DNA of 64,000 nt from CBDDGJ01 sp965199285 (GTDB taxonomy: Bacteria; Pseudomonadota; Alphaproteobacteria; RS24), in assembly GCA_965199285.1 (NCBI GenBank), contig OZ240687.1, positions 558,001 to 622,000 on the forward strand, written 5' to 3'. The translations under genes were made by a program, and so were the position numbers. Within the stretch, counting starts at the first letter, position 1. Each line of letters opens with the position of its first letter. Below the pieces are notes generated by a model. The model saw only the letters and a program-made list of their open reading frames with translations. It made no database searches and was not told where the DNA came from. Positions 1 to 8,446 of the stretch are shown here, piece after piece.

Positions 1-251
1 GCATCCGCCTTTTGTAATGCTTCAAATAATCCGTCAATATTATCCGTCTCCCATCCGGCTGCGACAATATCATTCGTCTTGCCTTCGTGAAAAATCAACC
101 GACAGCCCGCATCATCAATGACCATCTCATATGTGTCATCGGCGGTATTTTTTTGTAACGGCAATCCATAGAGATTATCGGTAAAACTCTGCCATTTGCC
201 AATATCCTTCACCTCAAAAACTGGATATATAATACGTGTGATTTTACTCAT
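1..251 (-). CDS. VOC-family extradiol ring-cleavage dioxygenase (partial, C-terminus cut by window edge)
   Basis: The leftward reading frame from the ATG at 251 starts MSKITRIIYPVFEVKDIG and runs off the left edge after about 83 codons. The start resembles the first beta-alpha-beta-beta-beta module of glyoxalase / type I extradiol dioxygenases, but no metal-binding His or Glu of the catalytic module can be confirmed in this part. The ATG overlaps the stop of the upstream flavin hydroxylase as ATGA, so the two are translationally coupled. Context (hydroxylase, C-C hydrolase, hydratase, aldolase, aldehyde dehydrogenase) makes ring cleavage of a catechol-like product the likely role. It could be another VOC protein; moderate confidence. 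Confidence 0.6.
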   Translation of the reverse strand, partial: MSKITRIIYPVFEVKDIGKWQSFTDNLYGLPLQKNTADDTYEMVIDDAGCRLIFHEGKTNDIVAAGWETDNIDGLFEALQKAD

Positions 252-1903
252 GCTTTTCCTGTTATCAGATTAACCAGCTCCTCCACATTAGCGGGCAATT
301 TATCACCGCGCCATGCCACATGACGGTCGGGGCGCACCAGCACTAATTTTGTTTTGAGCCAGTCCCTTTGCGCCGGGGCATGACAATGCAGAACCGCGAA
401 AGGAAGTTTCGCTTTTTCCGCCGCGTTTTGCAAGGCTCCCGTAGCAACAGTATTATCAAAACATAAAAGCGTAAAGCCATTATCAAGCCGGTCATAAAGC
501 GAGCTTTCATCATCCAGCCAGAAATGCGGCATCCGGCACCCCGGCACGGTGGAGGCTGTATAATCGCCCATTGTATAGGCCGGTGCGGGCTCATGATCAT
601 AAGCAATACAGGGGCTATCATCATAAAAATAACCATAATTAAGACCAGCGCAGGCAAATTGCGGCAAGTTCATATCATATATACCGCGACCAATAAATTT
701 GCGGATAAGATTGCCGATAAATCCGTGCGCGGAAAGTATTTTCGGCACTTTCCGGCGCGACACTTTCTCACTATATTCGCTCGCCAAGCGCATCGCAAAA
801 TGTGAAACCTGTTCGGTAATCGGGTGACGCTCACGATTATGCGCTTCAAGCAGCGCTTCATCCGCCCAGCCATTTATCACCCCTGCCAACATCCAGGTGA
901 GATTGGTAGCATCAGCAATGCCGGCATTCATACCATAGCCTGCAAAGGGAACCCAAAGATGCGCCGCATCACCACAAATAAATATATTGCCAACCCGAAA
1001 GCGTTCAGCGACAAGCCGACGCGCTGTCCAATCCTCATGCTTAATCTCTTCATACGTAAAATCATCACCAACGCCCAATAGGCGACGCAAAGACCAATCC
1101 TTATCCAAATTATCAAAATCAGCCATCTCAGGACGCATATTGCGGTGCACGAGCCATAACTCATCACCATCAATCGCCACGACAACTCCTGTTATGTCAT
1201 GATTGATGATCCAACTCATCCACGGTGGGCGGCCTACCAGACGATGTTTCAAATCCCTAGTACGGATGAGGGTAGACCGCTGTCTGCCGATAATCGCATC
1301 ACCTTGCAGCGGAATATCAAGCTGTTTGCGAACGGTTGAACGCCCACCATCACAGCCAATCATATAGCGCGCTTTAATCTTTTTGTTTTCGCCCGTGTCA
1401 AGATTTTTCACTGTAGCAATAACATAATCACCCTTATCTTCAAAATACTCAAGCTGCATGGAATAGTGAATATCCACCATCTCATTTTCTTGAATATATT
1501 TTTGCATCACCGGCTCAAGATAATATTGACTGACCCGCACCACTGGTTCAGGCGTTTGCCAAGCGCTATCAGCATAGCCTACTACCGAACGCCCATGAGA
1601 TGAAAAACGTTCATTGCGACTAGGTAGAGGAATACGGGTGATCTCCTTGCCATTTATAAATTGGGTGACGAATAACACATCGGTCGGATAATCATCAGAA
1701 AGCCCCACCGCACGCACATCATCGGCAATCCCTAGCGCACGGAAAATTTCCATCGTGCGGGAGGCGACCGAATTGCACTTTGCATCCGCCGGCGCACCTT
1801 GGGGACGCATTTCCACAATGGCCGATTTCACCCCACGCTTTGCCAAATCCAGAGCCGCCGTCATCCCAACCGGCCCTGCCCCTATAATCAGAACAGGTAA
1901 CAT
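248..1903 (-). CDS. FAD-dependent aromatic hydroxylase (MhpA / PheA-TfdB type)
   Basis: Group A flavoprotein monooxygenase that would hydroxylate a phenolic ring using NAD(P)H and O2, giving the diol for ring cleavage. The N-terminal Rossmann motif is VLIIGAGPVGM (about residues 6-16 of the longer form), the middle motif is GCDGGRSTVRK, and the second FAD motif is GDAAHLWVPFAGYGMNAG. At about 551 residues it matches the length of E. coli MhpA. An upstream GTG at 1909 is possible, but the ATG at 1903 sits 5 nt after a GGGAG ribosome-binding site and is preferred. It overlaps the dioxygenase start by four bases and diverges from the LysR gene. The exact substrate is not readable from sequence. 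Confidence 0.85.
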   Translation of the reverse strand: MLPVLIIGAGPVGMTAALDLAKRGVKSAIVEMRPQGAPADAKCNSVASRTMEIFRALGIADDVRAVGLSDDYPTDVLFVTQFINGKEITRIPLPSRNERFSSHGRSVVGYADSAWQTPEPVVRVSQYYLEPVMQKYIQENEMVDIHYSMQLEYFEDKGDYVIATVKNLDTGENKKIKARYMIGCDGGRSTVRKQLDIPLQGDAIIGRQRSTLIRTRDLKHRLVGRPPWMSWIINHDITGVVVAIDGDELWLVHRNMRPEMADFDNLDKDWSLRRLLGVGDDFTYEEIKHEDWTARRLVAERFRVGNIFICGDAAHLWVPFAGYGMNAGIADATNLTWMLAGVINGWADEALLEAHNRERHPITEQVSHFAMRLASEYSEKVSRRKVPKILSAHGFIGNLIRKFIGRGIYDMNLPQFACAGLNYGYFYDDSPCIAYDHEPAPAYTMGDYTASTVPGCRMPHFWLDDESSLYDRLDNGFTLLCFDNTVATGALQNAAEKAKLPFAVLHCHAPAQRDWLKTKLVLVRPDRHVAWRGDKLPANVEELVNLITGKA

Positions 1904-2001
1904 AATCACTCCCTATTTTCAGATTATTTTATCCAAAACCAATAAATAATAAAGCCGATTTTTTAGATACCATCTATCGGTTTTTTTGATACATTAATCA
2001 T
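1904..2001. promoter_or_regulatory. Divergent control region with likely LysR sites
   Basis: AT-rich spacer between the hydroxylase and the LysR gene. It carries CCGATTT at 1955-1961 and ATCTATCGG at 1972-1980. The same two words recur on the other side of the regulator gene (2913-2921 and 2949-2955), which suggests recognition elements for the LysR protein. The regulator-binding role is inferred. Confidence 0.45.
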
Positions 2002-2913
2002 ATGAAAAATTTGAGAAATATGAACCTCAACCTGCTTCCCATTTTGCGGGAATTGCTGGTGGAGCAAAATGTATCACGCGCGGGCAGAAAGCTTAATCTC
2101 AGCCAATCGGCAACCAGTGAAGCGCTAGGGCGTTTGCGGCATATCTTTGACGATAGGCTTTTGGTGCAAGAGGGACGCAAGATGCGGCTTACGCCTTTTG
2201 CACGGCAATTATTGCCGAAGCTGGAAGACTCTGTATTTGCGATTGAGAAACTTCTCGGCGAACCACAATTTGACCCCTCCACCAGCAAGCGGGTATTCTC
2301 AATCGCAACGGCAGATTATGTTATCGAGCTTATTGGGCCGCCGCTATTAGATGATTTGCAGCAGCATGCACCACATGCGTCAATTCGCTTTCTTGGCGTG
2401 ACCCCGACTATGCAAGAGAATGTGATAAATACGATTATTGATTTTTGTATTATCCCTTCTCATATTTTCGGGGATGAACAATTATTAAGACAAGATTTAT
2501 TTTCCGACCGCTTTGTTGTGATTGCGGATAAGGATAATCCGTATATTAGAAAAAGATTAACAATGAAAAAATTTCTTCGGCTCAAGCATATCATGTTTCG
2601 GCCGGACACGGAAATCTCCTCCGTCATGGAAGAGCGATTAGAACATAATTTGCAAGGCGCGCTAAAAATTGCAGCCTATGTAAATCAATTTAACCTGATG
2701 GGAGATTTTGTTACGGGTTCTGATATGATTGCGGTTGTCAATTATCGTTTGGCAAAGCGCCTTGCGGCACGGCATCACCTTAATATTTTCGAGCTTCCGA
2801 CAGGGGCAGGAGATTTAACCCTTGCCGCACGATGGAGCTATAAAGCTGAACGTGATCCAGCGATTAGATGGTTTGTTTCGCGGCTGGTTGAAATTTCTAA
2901 AGCGCTGGATTAA
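2002..2913 (+). CDS. LysR-type transcriptional regulator
   Basis: Protein of 303 residues, typical for the family. The N-terminal winged helix-turn-helix spans roughly residues 8-66 and includes the recognition segment SRAGRKLNLSQSATSEALGR. An effector-binding domain follows. It is transcribed away from the hydroxylase/dioxygenase pair and lies directly upstream of the C-C hydrolase, so it most likely activates the surrounding meta-cleavage genes with an aromatic compound or pathway intermediate as inducer. The stop codon lies inside the repeated ATCTATCGG element, so its 3' end merges with the next control region. The inducer cannot be deduced. Confidence 0.88.
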   Translation: MKNLRNMNLNLLPILRELLVEQNVSRAGRKLNLSQSATSEALGRLRHIFDDRLLVQEGRKMRLTPFARQLLPKLEDSVFAIEKLLGEPQFDPSTSKRVFSIATADYVIELIGPPLLDDLQQHAPHASIRFLGVTPTMQENVINTIIDFCIIPSHIFGDEQLLRQDLFSDRFVVIADKDNPYIRKRLTMKKFLRLKHIMFRPDTEISSVMEERLEHNLQGALKIAAYVNQFNLMGDFVTGSDMIAVVNYRLAKRLAARHHLNIFELPTGAGDLTLAARWSYKAERDPAIRWFVSRLVEISKALD

Positions 2914-3030
2914 TCTATCGGAAGAACTGATATATTCTATCTCATAAACCGATTTGATTGATAAGAAAAAACAACCCATAGATAAGTAGAAATAGATGAA
3001 CAGATTAAAATAGATAAAGGGGGCAATGGC
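2914..3030 (+). promoter_or_regulatory. Promoter region of the hydrolase gene with repeated LysR-type elements
   Basis: A 117-bp AT-rich spacer. ATCTATCGG at 2913-2921 and CCGATTT at 2949-2955 repeat the words found in the divergent region at 1955-1980. The ribosome-binding stretch AGGGGG lies just before the ATG at 3031. Control by the neighbouring LysR protein is inferred from the shared elements. Confidence 0.4.
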
Positions 3031-3864
3031 ATGAAAACTAATAAAGTGACAATCGCGGATGGGCGCAAGATCTATTATCAAGAAAAAGGCAAGGGCGAAG
3101 CGATTATCATGCTGCATGGCGGCGGACCAGGGGCTTCGGGCATATCAAATTACAGCAAGAATGTCGATGCGCTCGCCAAGACTTTCCGCGTCATTGTGCC
3201 GGGCATGCCCGGCTATGGACAATCGAGCAAGATAATTGATAAGACGAATATATTTGCCTCCATCGCTGCCGCAATGATCGGATTGATGGATGAGTTAAAA
3301 ATTAAAAAAGCGAGTTTTGTCGGTAATTCTTTAGGCGGCGGCGCGGCATTGCGGGCGGCGATGGATTTTCCGACCCGTGTAAATCGTCTCGTGCTGATGG
3401 GGCCGGGTGGCATTCGCTCGACAAGTGCACCGCCAACCAAAGGCCTGAAAGCGCTTTTGAATTTCTATAAAGGCGAAGGCGCAACCCGCGAAAAACTAAC
3501 CGATTTTATCCGTAGCTATTTAGTGGCAGATGGTTCAATGGTTTCGGATGAAATGATTGAGGAGCGTTTTCAATCGGCAATTGATCCAGACGTGGTTGCC
3601 AATCCGCCCTTACAATTAAACGGCTTGGGAGCTTTGTTTCGTATGGATTTAGCGCGTGATAAACGCTTAGCGCAATTACCGCACCCGACCTTGGTTTTAT
3701 GGGGCGCGGATGATAAAGTGAACCGCCCATCAGGCGGCACATGGTTACAAAAGAAAATGCCACATTGTGACCTTTATCTATTTGCCGATACCGGGCATTG
3801 GGTGCAATGGGAGCGCGCGGCAGAGTTTAATGCTATTTACACAGCTTTTTTAGCGGCAGAATAA
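3031..3864 (+). CDS. Alpha/beta hydrolase, meta-cleavage product C-C hydrolase (MhpC/BphD type)
   Basis: Protein of 277 residues with the family's features in order: oxyanion-hole motif HGGGPGASGISNY near residue 30, nucleophile elbow GNSLGGG near residue 97, acid motif LVLWGADDKVNRP and catalytic His in DTGHWVQWE near the C-terminus. HGGGPGA is characteristic of hydrolases that split the ring-opened dienoate produced by extradiol dioxygenases into a hydroxypentadienoate and an acid. Its placement between the LysR gene and the hydratase/aldolase/dehydrogenase operon fits. It converges with the aldolase gene, with only three bases between the stops. A good GGGGG ribosome-binding site precedes the start. 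Confidence 0.87.
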   Translation: MKTNKVTIADGRKIYYQEKGKGEAIIMLHGGGPGASGISNYSKNVDALAKTFRVIVPGMPGYGQSSKIIDKTNIFASIAAAMIGLMDELKIKKASFVGNSLGGGAALRAAMDFPTRVNRLVLMGPGGIRSTSAPPTKGLKALLNFYKGEGATREKLTDFIRSYLVADGSMVSDEMIEERFQSAIDPDVVANPPLQLNGLGALFRMDLARDKRLAQLPHPTLVLWGADDKVNRPSGGTWLQKKMPHCDLYLFADTGHWVQWERAAEFNAIYTAFLAAE

Positions 3865-3867
3865 TTC

Positions 3868-4911
3868 CTAAACAGGTTTCTTCTGTTTTTTCAAATCCAG
3901 TGCAACATCGACAATCATATCCTCCTGCCCGCCGACCATACCGCGACGACCAAGCTCAACCAGAATTTCGCGCGTATCCATATCATAATCTTCAGCCGCT
4001 TTTTCTGCATGCCGCAAAAAGGATGAATACACACCCGCATAGCCTAGCGATAAGGTCTCACGGTCAACCCGCACCGGCCGGTCTTGTAGCGGACGCACCA
4101 ATTCTTCCGCCGCATCCATTAATTTATAAACATCACAACCATGCTGCCAGCCTTTACGTTCAGCAGCTGCGATAAATACTTCCAAAGGCGCATTGCCTGC
4201 CCCTGCCCCCATGCCCGCAAGCGAGGCATCAACCCGTCGCGCGCCCGATTGCACCGCCACGATAGAATTAGCCACACCCAGCGATAAATTATGGTGCGCA
4301 TGCACACCGCGTTCAGTTTCGGGCGATAACACTTTATCATAAGCTTTAAGCCGGGCGGCATAACCATCCATATCCAGCGCCCCGCCACTATCGGTGACAT
4401 AAACCGTGGTCGCGCCATAGCTTTCCATCAATTTCGCTTGCTGTGCCAAATCTTCGGGTTCAGACATATGGCTCATCATGAGGAAACCGACAACATCCAT
4501 ACCCAAATCAAGCGCCATGCCAATATGCTGTTTGGAGACATCGGCCTCAGTGCAATGCGTCGCCACACGTACCGAACGCACCCCCAAATCATAAGCCTGT
4601 TTCAACTCATTCACCGTGGCGATACCGGGCAGGATAAGCGTGGTGAGGATGGCATGTTCACAGGCATCGGCGACCGCCTCAATCCATTCCCAATCCGTAT
4701 GTGCGCCAAAGCCATAATTAAAGCTCGCCCCGTTAAGCCCATCACCATGCGCAACTTCAATCGCATCAACACCTGCCTCATCCAACGCCTTGGCAATGCG
4801 ATGCACATGGTCAATGCCATACATGTGACGGATCGCATGCATGCCATCTCTTAGGGTCACATCCTGAATATAGAGTTTCTGCTTGGTCGGATCGGTAATG
4901 AGACTAGACAT
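3868..4911 (-). CDS. mhpE: 4-hydroxy-2-oxovalerate aldolase
   Basis: Splits 4-hydroxy-2-oxovalerate (or a longer homologue) into pyruvate and an aldehyde, which is channelled to the partner dehydrogenase encoded just upstream. The HMGL-like TIM barrel begins with VTLRDGMHAIRHMYG. The substrate-binding Arg and metal-binding Asp are in LRDG, and the metal-binding His pair lies in VHAHHNLSLGVAN. About 347 residues, as in DmpG/MhpE. The preferred ATG at 4911 overlaps the end of the dehydrogenase by 8 bases. A TTG two codons earlier is possible but unlikely. The assignment as the aldolase partner is firm; the precise chain length of its substrate is not. Confidence 0.93.
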   Translation of the reverse strand: MSSLITDPTKQKLYIQDVTLRDGMHAIRHMYGIDHVHRIAKALDEAGVDAIEVAHGDGLNGASFNYGFGAHTDWEWIEAVADACEHAILTTLILPGIATVNELKQAYDLGVRSVRVATHCTEADVSKQHIGMALDLGMDVVGFLMMSHMSEPEDLAQQAKLMESYGATTVYVTDSGGALDMDGYAARLKAYDKVLSPETERGVHAHHNLSLGVANSIVAVQSGARRVDASLAGMGAGAGNAPLEVFIAAAERKGWQHGCDVYKLMDAAEELVRPLQDRPVRVDRETLSLGYAGVYSSFLRHAEKAAEDYDMDTREILVELGRRGMVGGQEDMIVDVALDLKKQKKPV

Positions 4912-5827
4912 GTGCAACCATCCGTTCCGCCGTTGCCATGCCGGCCGAAGTCATAATATCGAGATTACCAGCATAATTGGGAAGATAATGCCCTGCCCCT
5001 TCCACTTCCAAAAATATCGTCACTTTTATACCTTCATACTCACCCTGGCCGGGAATTTTCAAAAGCTGATTACCGGTGAAGCGCTCAAACTGCACCTCCT
5101 GCTTCAAGCGATAGCCCGGCACATATGTCTGCACCTCAGCGACCATATTCTTGACGCTTTGGGCAATCTCTTCTTCCTTACCACCAACCGAGAATGCATA
5201 AACCGTGTCGCGCATAATCATCGGCGGTTCGGCAGGATTAAGAACAATAATTGCCTTACCGCGTTGGGCTCCACCAATAAGCTCAACACCTTTTTTCGTG
5301 GTTTCGGTAAACTCATCAATATTGGCGCGCGTGCCAGGCCCTGCCGAGCGCGAGGCTACGGAAGCAACAATCTCCGCATAAGGTACGCTATCGCTTACCC
5401 GGGTGACCGCATAAACCATCGGAATGGTCGCCTGCCCGCCGCATGTGACCATATTGACATTTTGCTTATCTATATGCTCGTCAGCATTTACGGGCGGCAC
5501 ACAAAAGGGGCCAATCGCTGCCGGTGTAAGGTCAACCATCAGCTTACCATCGCGCACCGCAATTTCATTATGTTTGGCATGCGCATAGGCAGATGTCGCA
5601 TCAAAACAGATTTTAATATCGCGCCACGCATCCATCACCACCGCGCCATCAATGCCCTCAGACGTGGTAACAACACCACGCGCGCGGGCCATCGCAAGCC
5701 CCTCACTATCTTCATCTATGCCAATCATGAGACCGACGTCCAGTATTTCGGAAGTCTCTTCTATTTTAATCAGCAAATCAGTACCGATATTGCCCGACCC
5801 AATAATCGCGCATTTTGTCTTTTCCAT
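4904..5827 (-). CDS. mhpF: Acetaldehyde dehydrogenase (acylating)
   Basis: Converts the aldehyde released by the aldolase to acyl-CoA with NAD+ and CoA. The N-terminal dinucleotide-binding motif is CAIIGSGNIGTDLLIKI, and the catalytic Cys sits in VNMVTCGGQATIP at about residue 127. At 307 residues it matches DmpF/MhpF. It forms a tightly packed leftward operon, with three bases from the hydratase upstream and an overlapping aldolase downstream, the standard order for the lower meta-cleavage pathway. The two enzymes usually form a channelled complex, which the gene coupling supports. Confidence 0.94.
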   Translation of the reverse strand: MEKTKCAIIGSGNIGTDLLIKIEETSEILDVGLMIGIDEDSEGLAMARARGVVTTSEGIDGAVVMDAWRDIKICFDATSAYAHAKHNEIAVRDGKLMVDLTPAAIGPFCVPPVNADEHIDKQNVNMVTCGGQATIPMVYAVTRVSDSVPYAEIVASVASRSAGPGTRANIDEFTETTKKGVELIGGAQRGKAIIVLNPAEPPMIMRDTVYAFSVGGKEEEIAQSVKNMVAEVQTYVPGYRLKQEVQFERFTGNQLLKIPGQGEYEGIKVTIFLEVEGAGHYLPNYAGNLDIMTSAGMATAERMVAHV

Positions 5828-5830
5828 AAT

Positions 5831-6625
5831 CTATACTCCAAATTCTATTGCAGTGTCGCCGAACCCTTCAATCTGTGCAACATAGCGCGCCCCGGCAGTG
5901 GCATTTATCATCGGCCCTAAAGCACCGGATAAAATAATATCGCCTTCACAAAGCGGATAATCCGTCTGCGCCATAACCCGCACCAGCCAGAGAGCCGCAT
6001 TAAGCGGCGAACCATAACAGGCCGCCCCCACACCTTCCGAAACGCTGCCATCACTACCTTGCATTTGCATTTTACAACCCGTTAAATCCAAATTCTCGAG
6101 CTTGCGTGGCGAAGGCCCAAGCGTAAAGAAAGCCGAAGAGCCATTATCGGCAACCGTATCGACAAATTGAATATCCCAATTCGCAATGCGGGAAGCGACA
6201 ATTTCAATCGCCGGAACCGCATATTCAATAGCGCGTATCATCTCCGCGCTCGATGCTTGCGGATCGGTCAAATCCCGTCCGAGAATAAATGCAATTTCGG
6301 CTTCGACCTTAAATTGTGTAGCCTCATTCCACGCCAGCGTGCTCCCATACATAATATCCATATCGGCAAATAACATGCCATAATCAGGCTGATTAACTCC
6401 TAACTGTTTTTGTACGGCCGGGTTGGTTAAGCCGACTTTACGACCAACCAATCGCCCGCCCTTATCAAGGCGATGTTTGGTATTTATATCTTGGATCTGA
6501 TAAGCAATTTGTGCATTCGCAATATGCTCACGAATGGGGGCAATCGGCTCGTTATTTTCTTCCGCCGCCCGCAAGGCTTGCGCAATCTCTTCTGGTGTCA
6601 TGGTTTTTATCCCTTTTGATTTCAT
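5831..6625 (-). CDS. mhpD: 2-keto-4-pentenoate hydratase (MhpD/DmpE type)
   Basis: First gene of the leftward lower-pathway operon. It hydrates 2-hydroxypenta-2,4-dienoate to 4-hydroxy-2-oxovalerate. The 264-residue protein belongs to the fumarylacetoacetate hydrolase superfamily. Recognisable stretches are GRKVGLTNPAVQKQLGV, PDYGMLFADM, KVEAEIAFILGRDL (metal-binding Glu pair) and the C-terminal CEGDIILSGALG. Two starts are possible: ATG 6625, or ATG 6601, which is preceded by AAAAGGG and gives a protein 8 residues shorter. The related decarboxylases of the same superfamily cannot be told apart with certainty, but the neighbours favour the hydratase. Confidence 0.88.
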   Translation of the reverse strand: MKSKGIKTMTPEEIAQALRAAEENNEPIAPIREHIANAQIAYQIQDINTKHRLDKGGRLVGRKVGLTNPAVQKQLGVNQPDYGMLFADMDIMYGSTLAWNEATQFKVEAEIAFILGRDLTDPQASSAEMIRAIEYAVPAIEIVASRIANWDIQFVDTVADNGSSAFFTLGPSPRKLENLDLTGCKMQMQGSDGSVSEGVGAACYGSPLNAALWLVRVMAQTDYPLCEGDIILSGALGPMINATAGARYVAQIEGFGDTAIEFGV

Positions 6626-6760
6626 CGGATAATAGTTTCATTATCTGCGATTTGCAACCCGCCACCAGCTTCACCAACCGTAATATATCTATCCAGGTTT
6701 CACAACCCTTGCGCCCGCGCAACACTATTGGTAATTAGATTATATAAAGAGAGGAAGGCA
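6626..6760. promoter_or_regulatory. Divergent promoter region between the hydratase operon and the acyl-CoA ligase
   Basis: A spacer of about 135 bp serving both the leftward hydratase-dehydrogenase-aldolase operon and the rightward ligase. ATCTATC at 6687-6693 matches the first seven bases of the ATCTATCGG element seen twice around the LysR gene, hinting at shared regulation. GAGGAAGG at 6751-6758 is the ribosome-binding site of the ligase and decides its start at 6761. Confidence 0.35.
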
Positions 6761-8446
6761 ATGGCATCTAACTTACAACCGACAATCGATATGCTCACAG
6801 CCGCCGGCGCGGATTACGAGATTATGCAAACAGAAATATGGGGGCGGCCATGCCGCAGCTTCAAAAATGCGCCTGACAATTTACGGGAGCTTTATCGCGC
6901 CAGCCGCTCAGCCCAAGAATTTATTATCTATAATGAAGAGCGCTATAGCTTTGAAGATATATGGCAACGCGCCTGCACGCTGGCACATATTCTGGTCAAT
7001 GATTATGATATTCAAACAGGTGACAGGATTGCGATTTCAATGCGCAATTATCCCGAATGGATGATTGCTTTTATGGCGGCAACCTCCATCGGCGCGATTA
7101 CATGCGCGCTTAATTCGCTTTGGCAACCGAGCGAATTGCAACATACATTGGCGGATTGTAGCCCCCGCATTTTTATTGGTGATAAGGACCGCATTGCGCA
7201 TTTACAAGCCTGCGATGAATTGCCCGTTGACATGCAAGCGATTGCGGTGCGAATGGCGAAAGTGCCAGATGGTATCGCCGATTGGCAACAGCTTATGGAT
7301 CGCCCTTTCGCGCAAGATATGCCCGTGCGTGATATTGCCCCAACCGATCCGGCAACCATGTTATTTACCTCTGGTTCGACGGGTTATCCGAAAGGGGTTG
7401 TGTCGTGCCATCGCAATATTCTAAACGCGCTGTTTTCATGGGAGTTGGATATTACCGCCGCCGCGATGAATGGTATTTTTGATATTCCCCCCGATGATGC
7501 GCCGCAAGCGGCGACTTTATTAAGCATCCCGCTTTTTCATGTGACGGGATTGCTGGCGGTTTTTATGATGTCATTTCGAGCGCAGCGACGTTGCATCACA
7601 ACTTATAAATGGGATGTTGAAGAGGCTGCAAAAATCATTATGCAAGAAGGGGTGACGCAATTTGTCGCGCCCCCCGCAATCACTGGTGATTTGGTGAAAT
7701 TCGTGCAAGCAAATCCGCACTATAATCTTAATTCATTAGCTGTGGTTGGTGGGGGTGGTGCACCACGCGCGCCAGAACAAGTACGCAATATTGATGCTGT
7801 GTTTGAAAACACAAAACCCAATACAGGCTGGGGCATGACCGAAACCAATGCCATTGGGGCGGGGATTGCCGGCAGCGACTATCTCGAGCGGCCGGCAAGC
7901 TCTGGCAGGTGCAGCGCGGTTTTGGATATTCGGATTGTTGATGAGACTGGCGCTGAACTGCCGCCGCATCAGCGCGGTGAATTACAAATTCGCGGCGGCT
8001 CTGTTTTTGAAGGCTATTGGAACCGCCCCGAGGCAAATGCCGAAAGTTTTGATGGCGATTGGTTCCGCACGGGCGATGTCGCTTATTTGGATGAAGATAG
8101 CTTTTTATTTATCGTCGACCGGATTAAGGATTTGGTTATTCGCGGCGGTGAAAATATTGGCTGCGGCGCGGTTGAAGCCGCCATTCAAGAACATGATGAT
8201 ATTATTGAGGCCTGCGTTTATGGTGTGCCGGATGAACGGCTCGGCGAAGAAGTGGGCGCAACTATTTATGCGACCACTGATATTTCTGAGGAAGAATTGT
8301 GTGCGTTTCTCGCAAGCCGATTGGGGCGATTTGAAATTCCGCGCTATTTTGAGTTTACGACTAAACCCCTGCCCCGCATTGCTTCGGGCAAAATCAATAA
8401 GCGTGGCATTCGTGATGAGGTGATAAAGCGTTTCGCCGCTTCATGA
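6761..8446 (+). CDS. AMP-forming acyl-CoA ligase (class I adenylate-forming)
   Basis: About 561 residues. It activates a carboxylic acid to its CoA thioester through an acyl-adenylate. The phosphate-binding loop is LFTSGSTGYPKG, the adenine-binding region GWGMTETNAIG, the hinge DWFRTGDVAYLDEDSF followed by VDRIKDLVIRGGENI, and the catalytic C-terminal Lys lies in LPRIASGKINKRG. The ATG at 6761 follows GAGGAAGG at ideal distance; the longer frame would need a TTG without a site. It is divergent from the meta-cleavage operon, so it may activate the aromatic or fatty acid product of that pathway, but the substrate is unknown. Its stop overlaps that of the convergent CCA gene. Confidence 0.85.
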   Translation: MASNLQPTIDMLTAAGADYEIMQTEIWGRPCRSFKNAPDNLRELYRASRSAQEFIIYNEERYSFEDIWQRACTLAHILVNDYDIQTGDRIAISMRNYPEWMIAFMAATSIGAITCALNSLWQPSELQHTLADCSPRIFIGDKDRIAHLQACDELPVDMQAIAVRMAKVPDGIADWQQLMDRPFAQDMPVRDIAPTDPATMLFTSGSTGYPKGVVSCHRNILNALFSWELDITAAAMNGIFDIPPDDAPQAATLLSIPLFHVTGLLAVFMMSFRAQRRCITTYKWDVEEAAKIIMQEGVTQFVAPPAITGDLVKFVQANPHYNLNSLAVVGGGGAPRAPEQVRNIDAVFENTKPNTGWGMTETNAIGAGIAGSDYLERPASSGRCSAVLDIRIVDETGAELPPHQRGELQIRGGSVFEGYWNRPEANAESFDGDWFRTGDVAYLDEDSFLFIVDRIKDLVIRGGENIGCGAVEAAIQEHDDIIEACVYGVPDERLGEEVGATIYATTDISEEELCAFLASRLGRFEIPRYFEFTTKPLPRIASGKINKRGIRDEVIKRFAAS

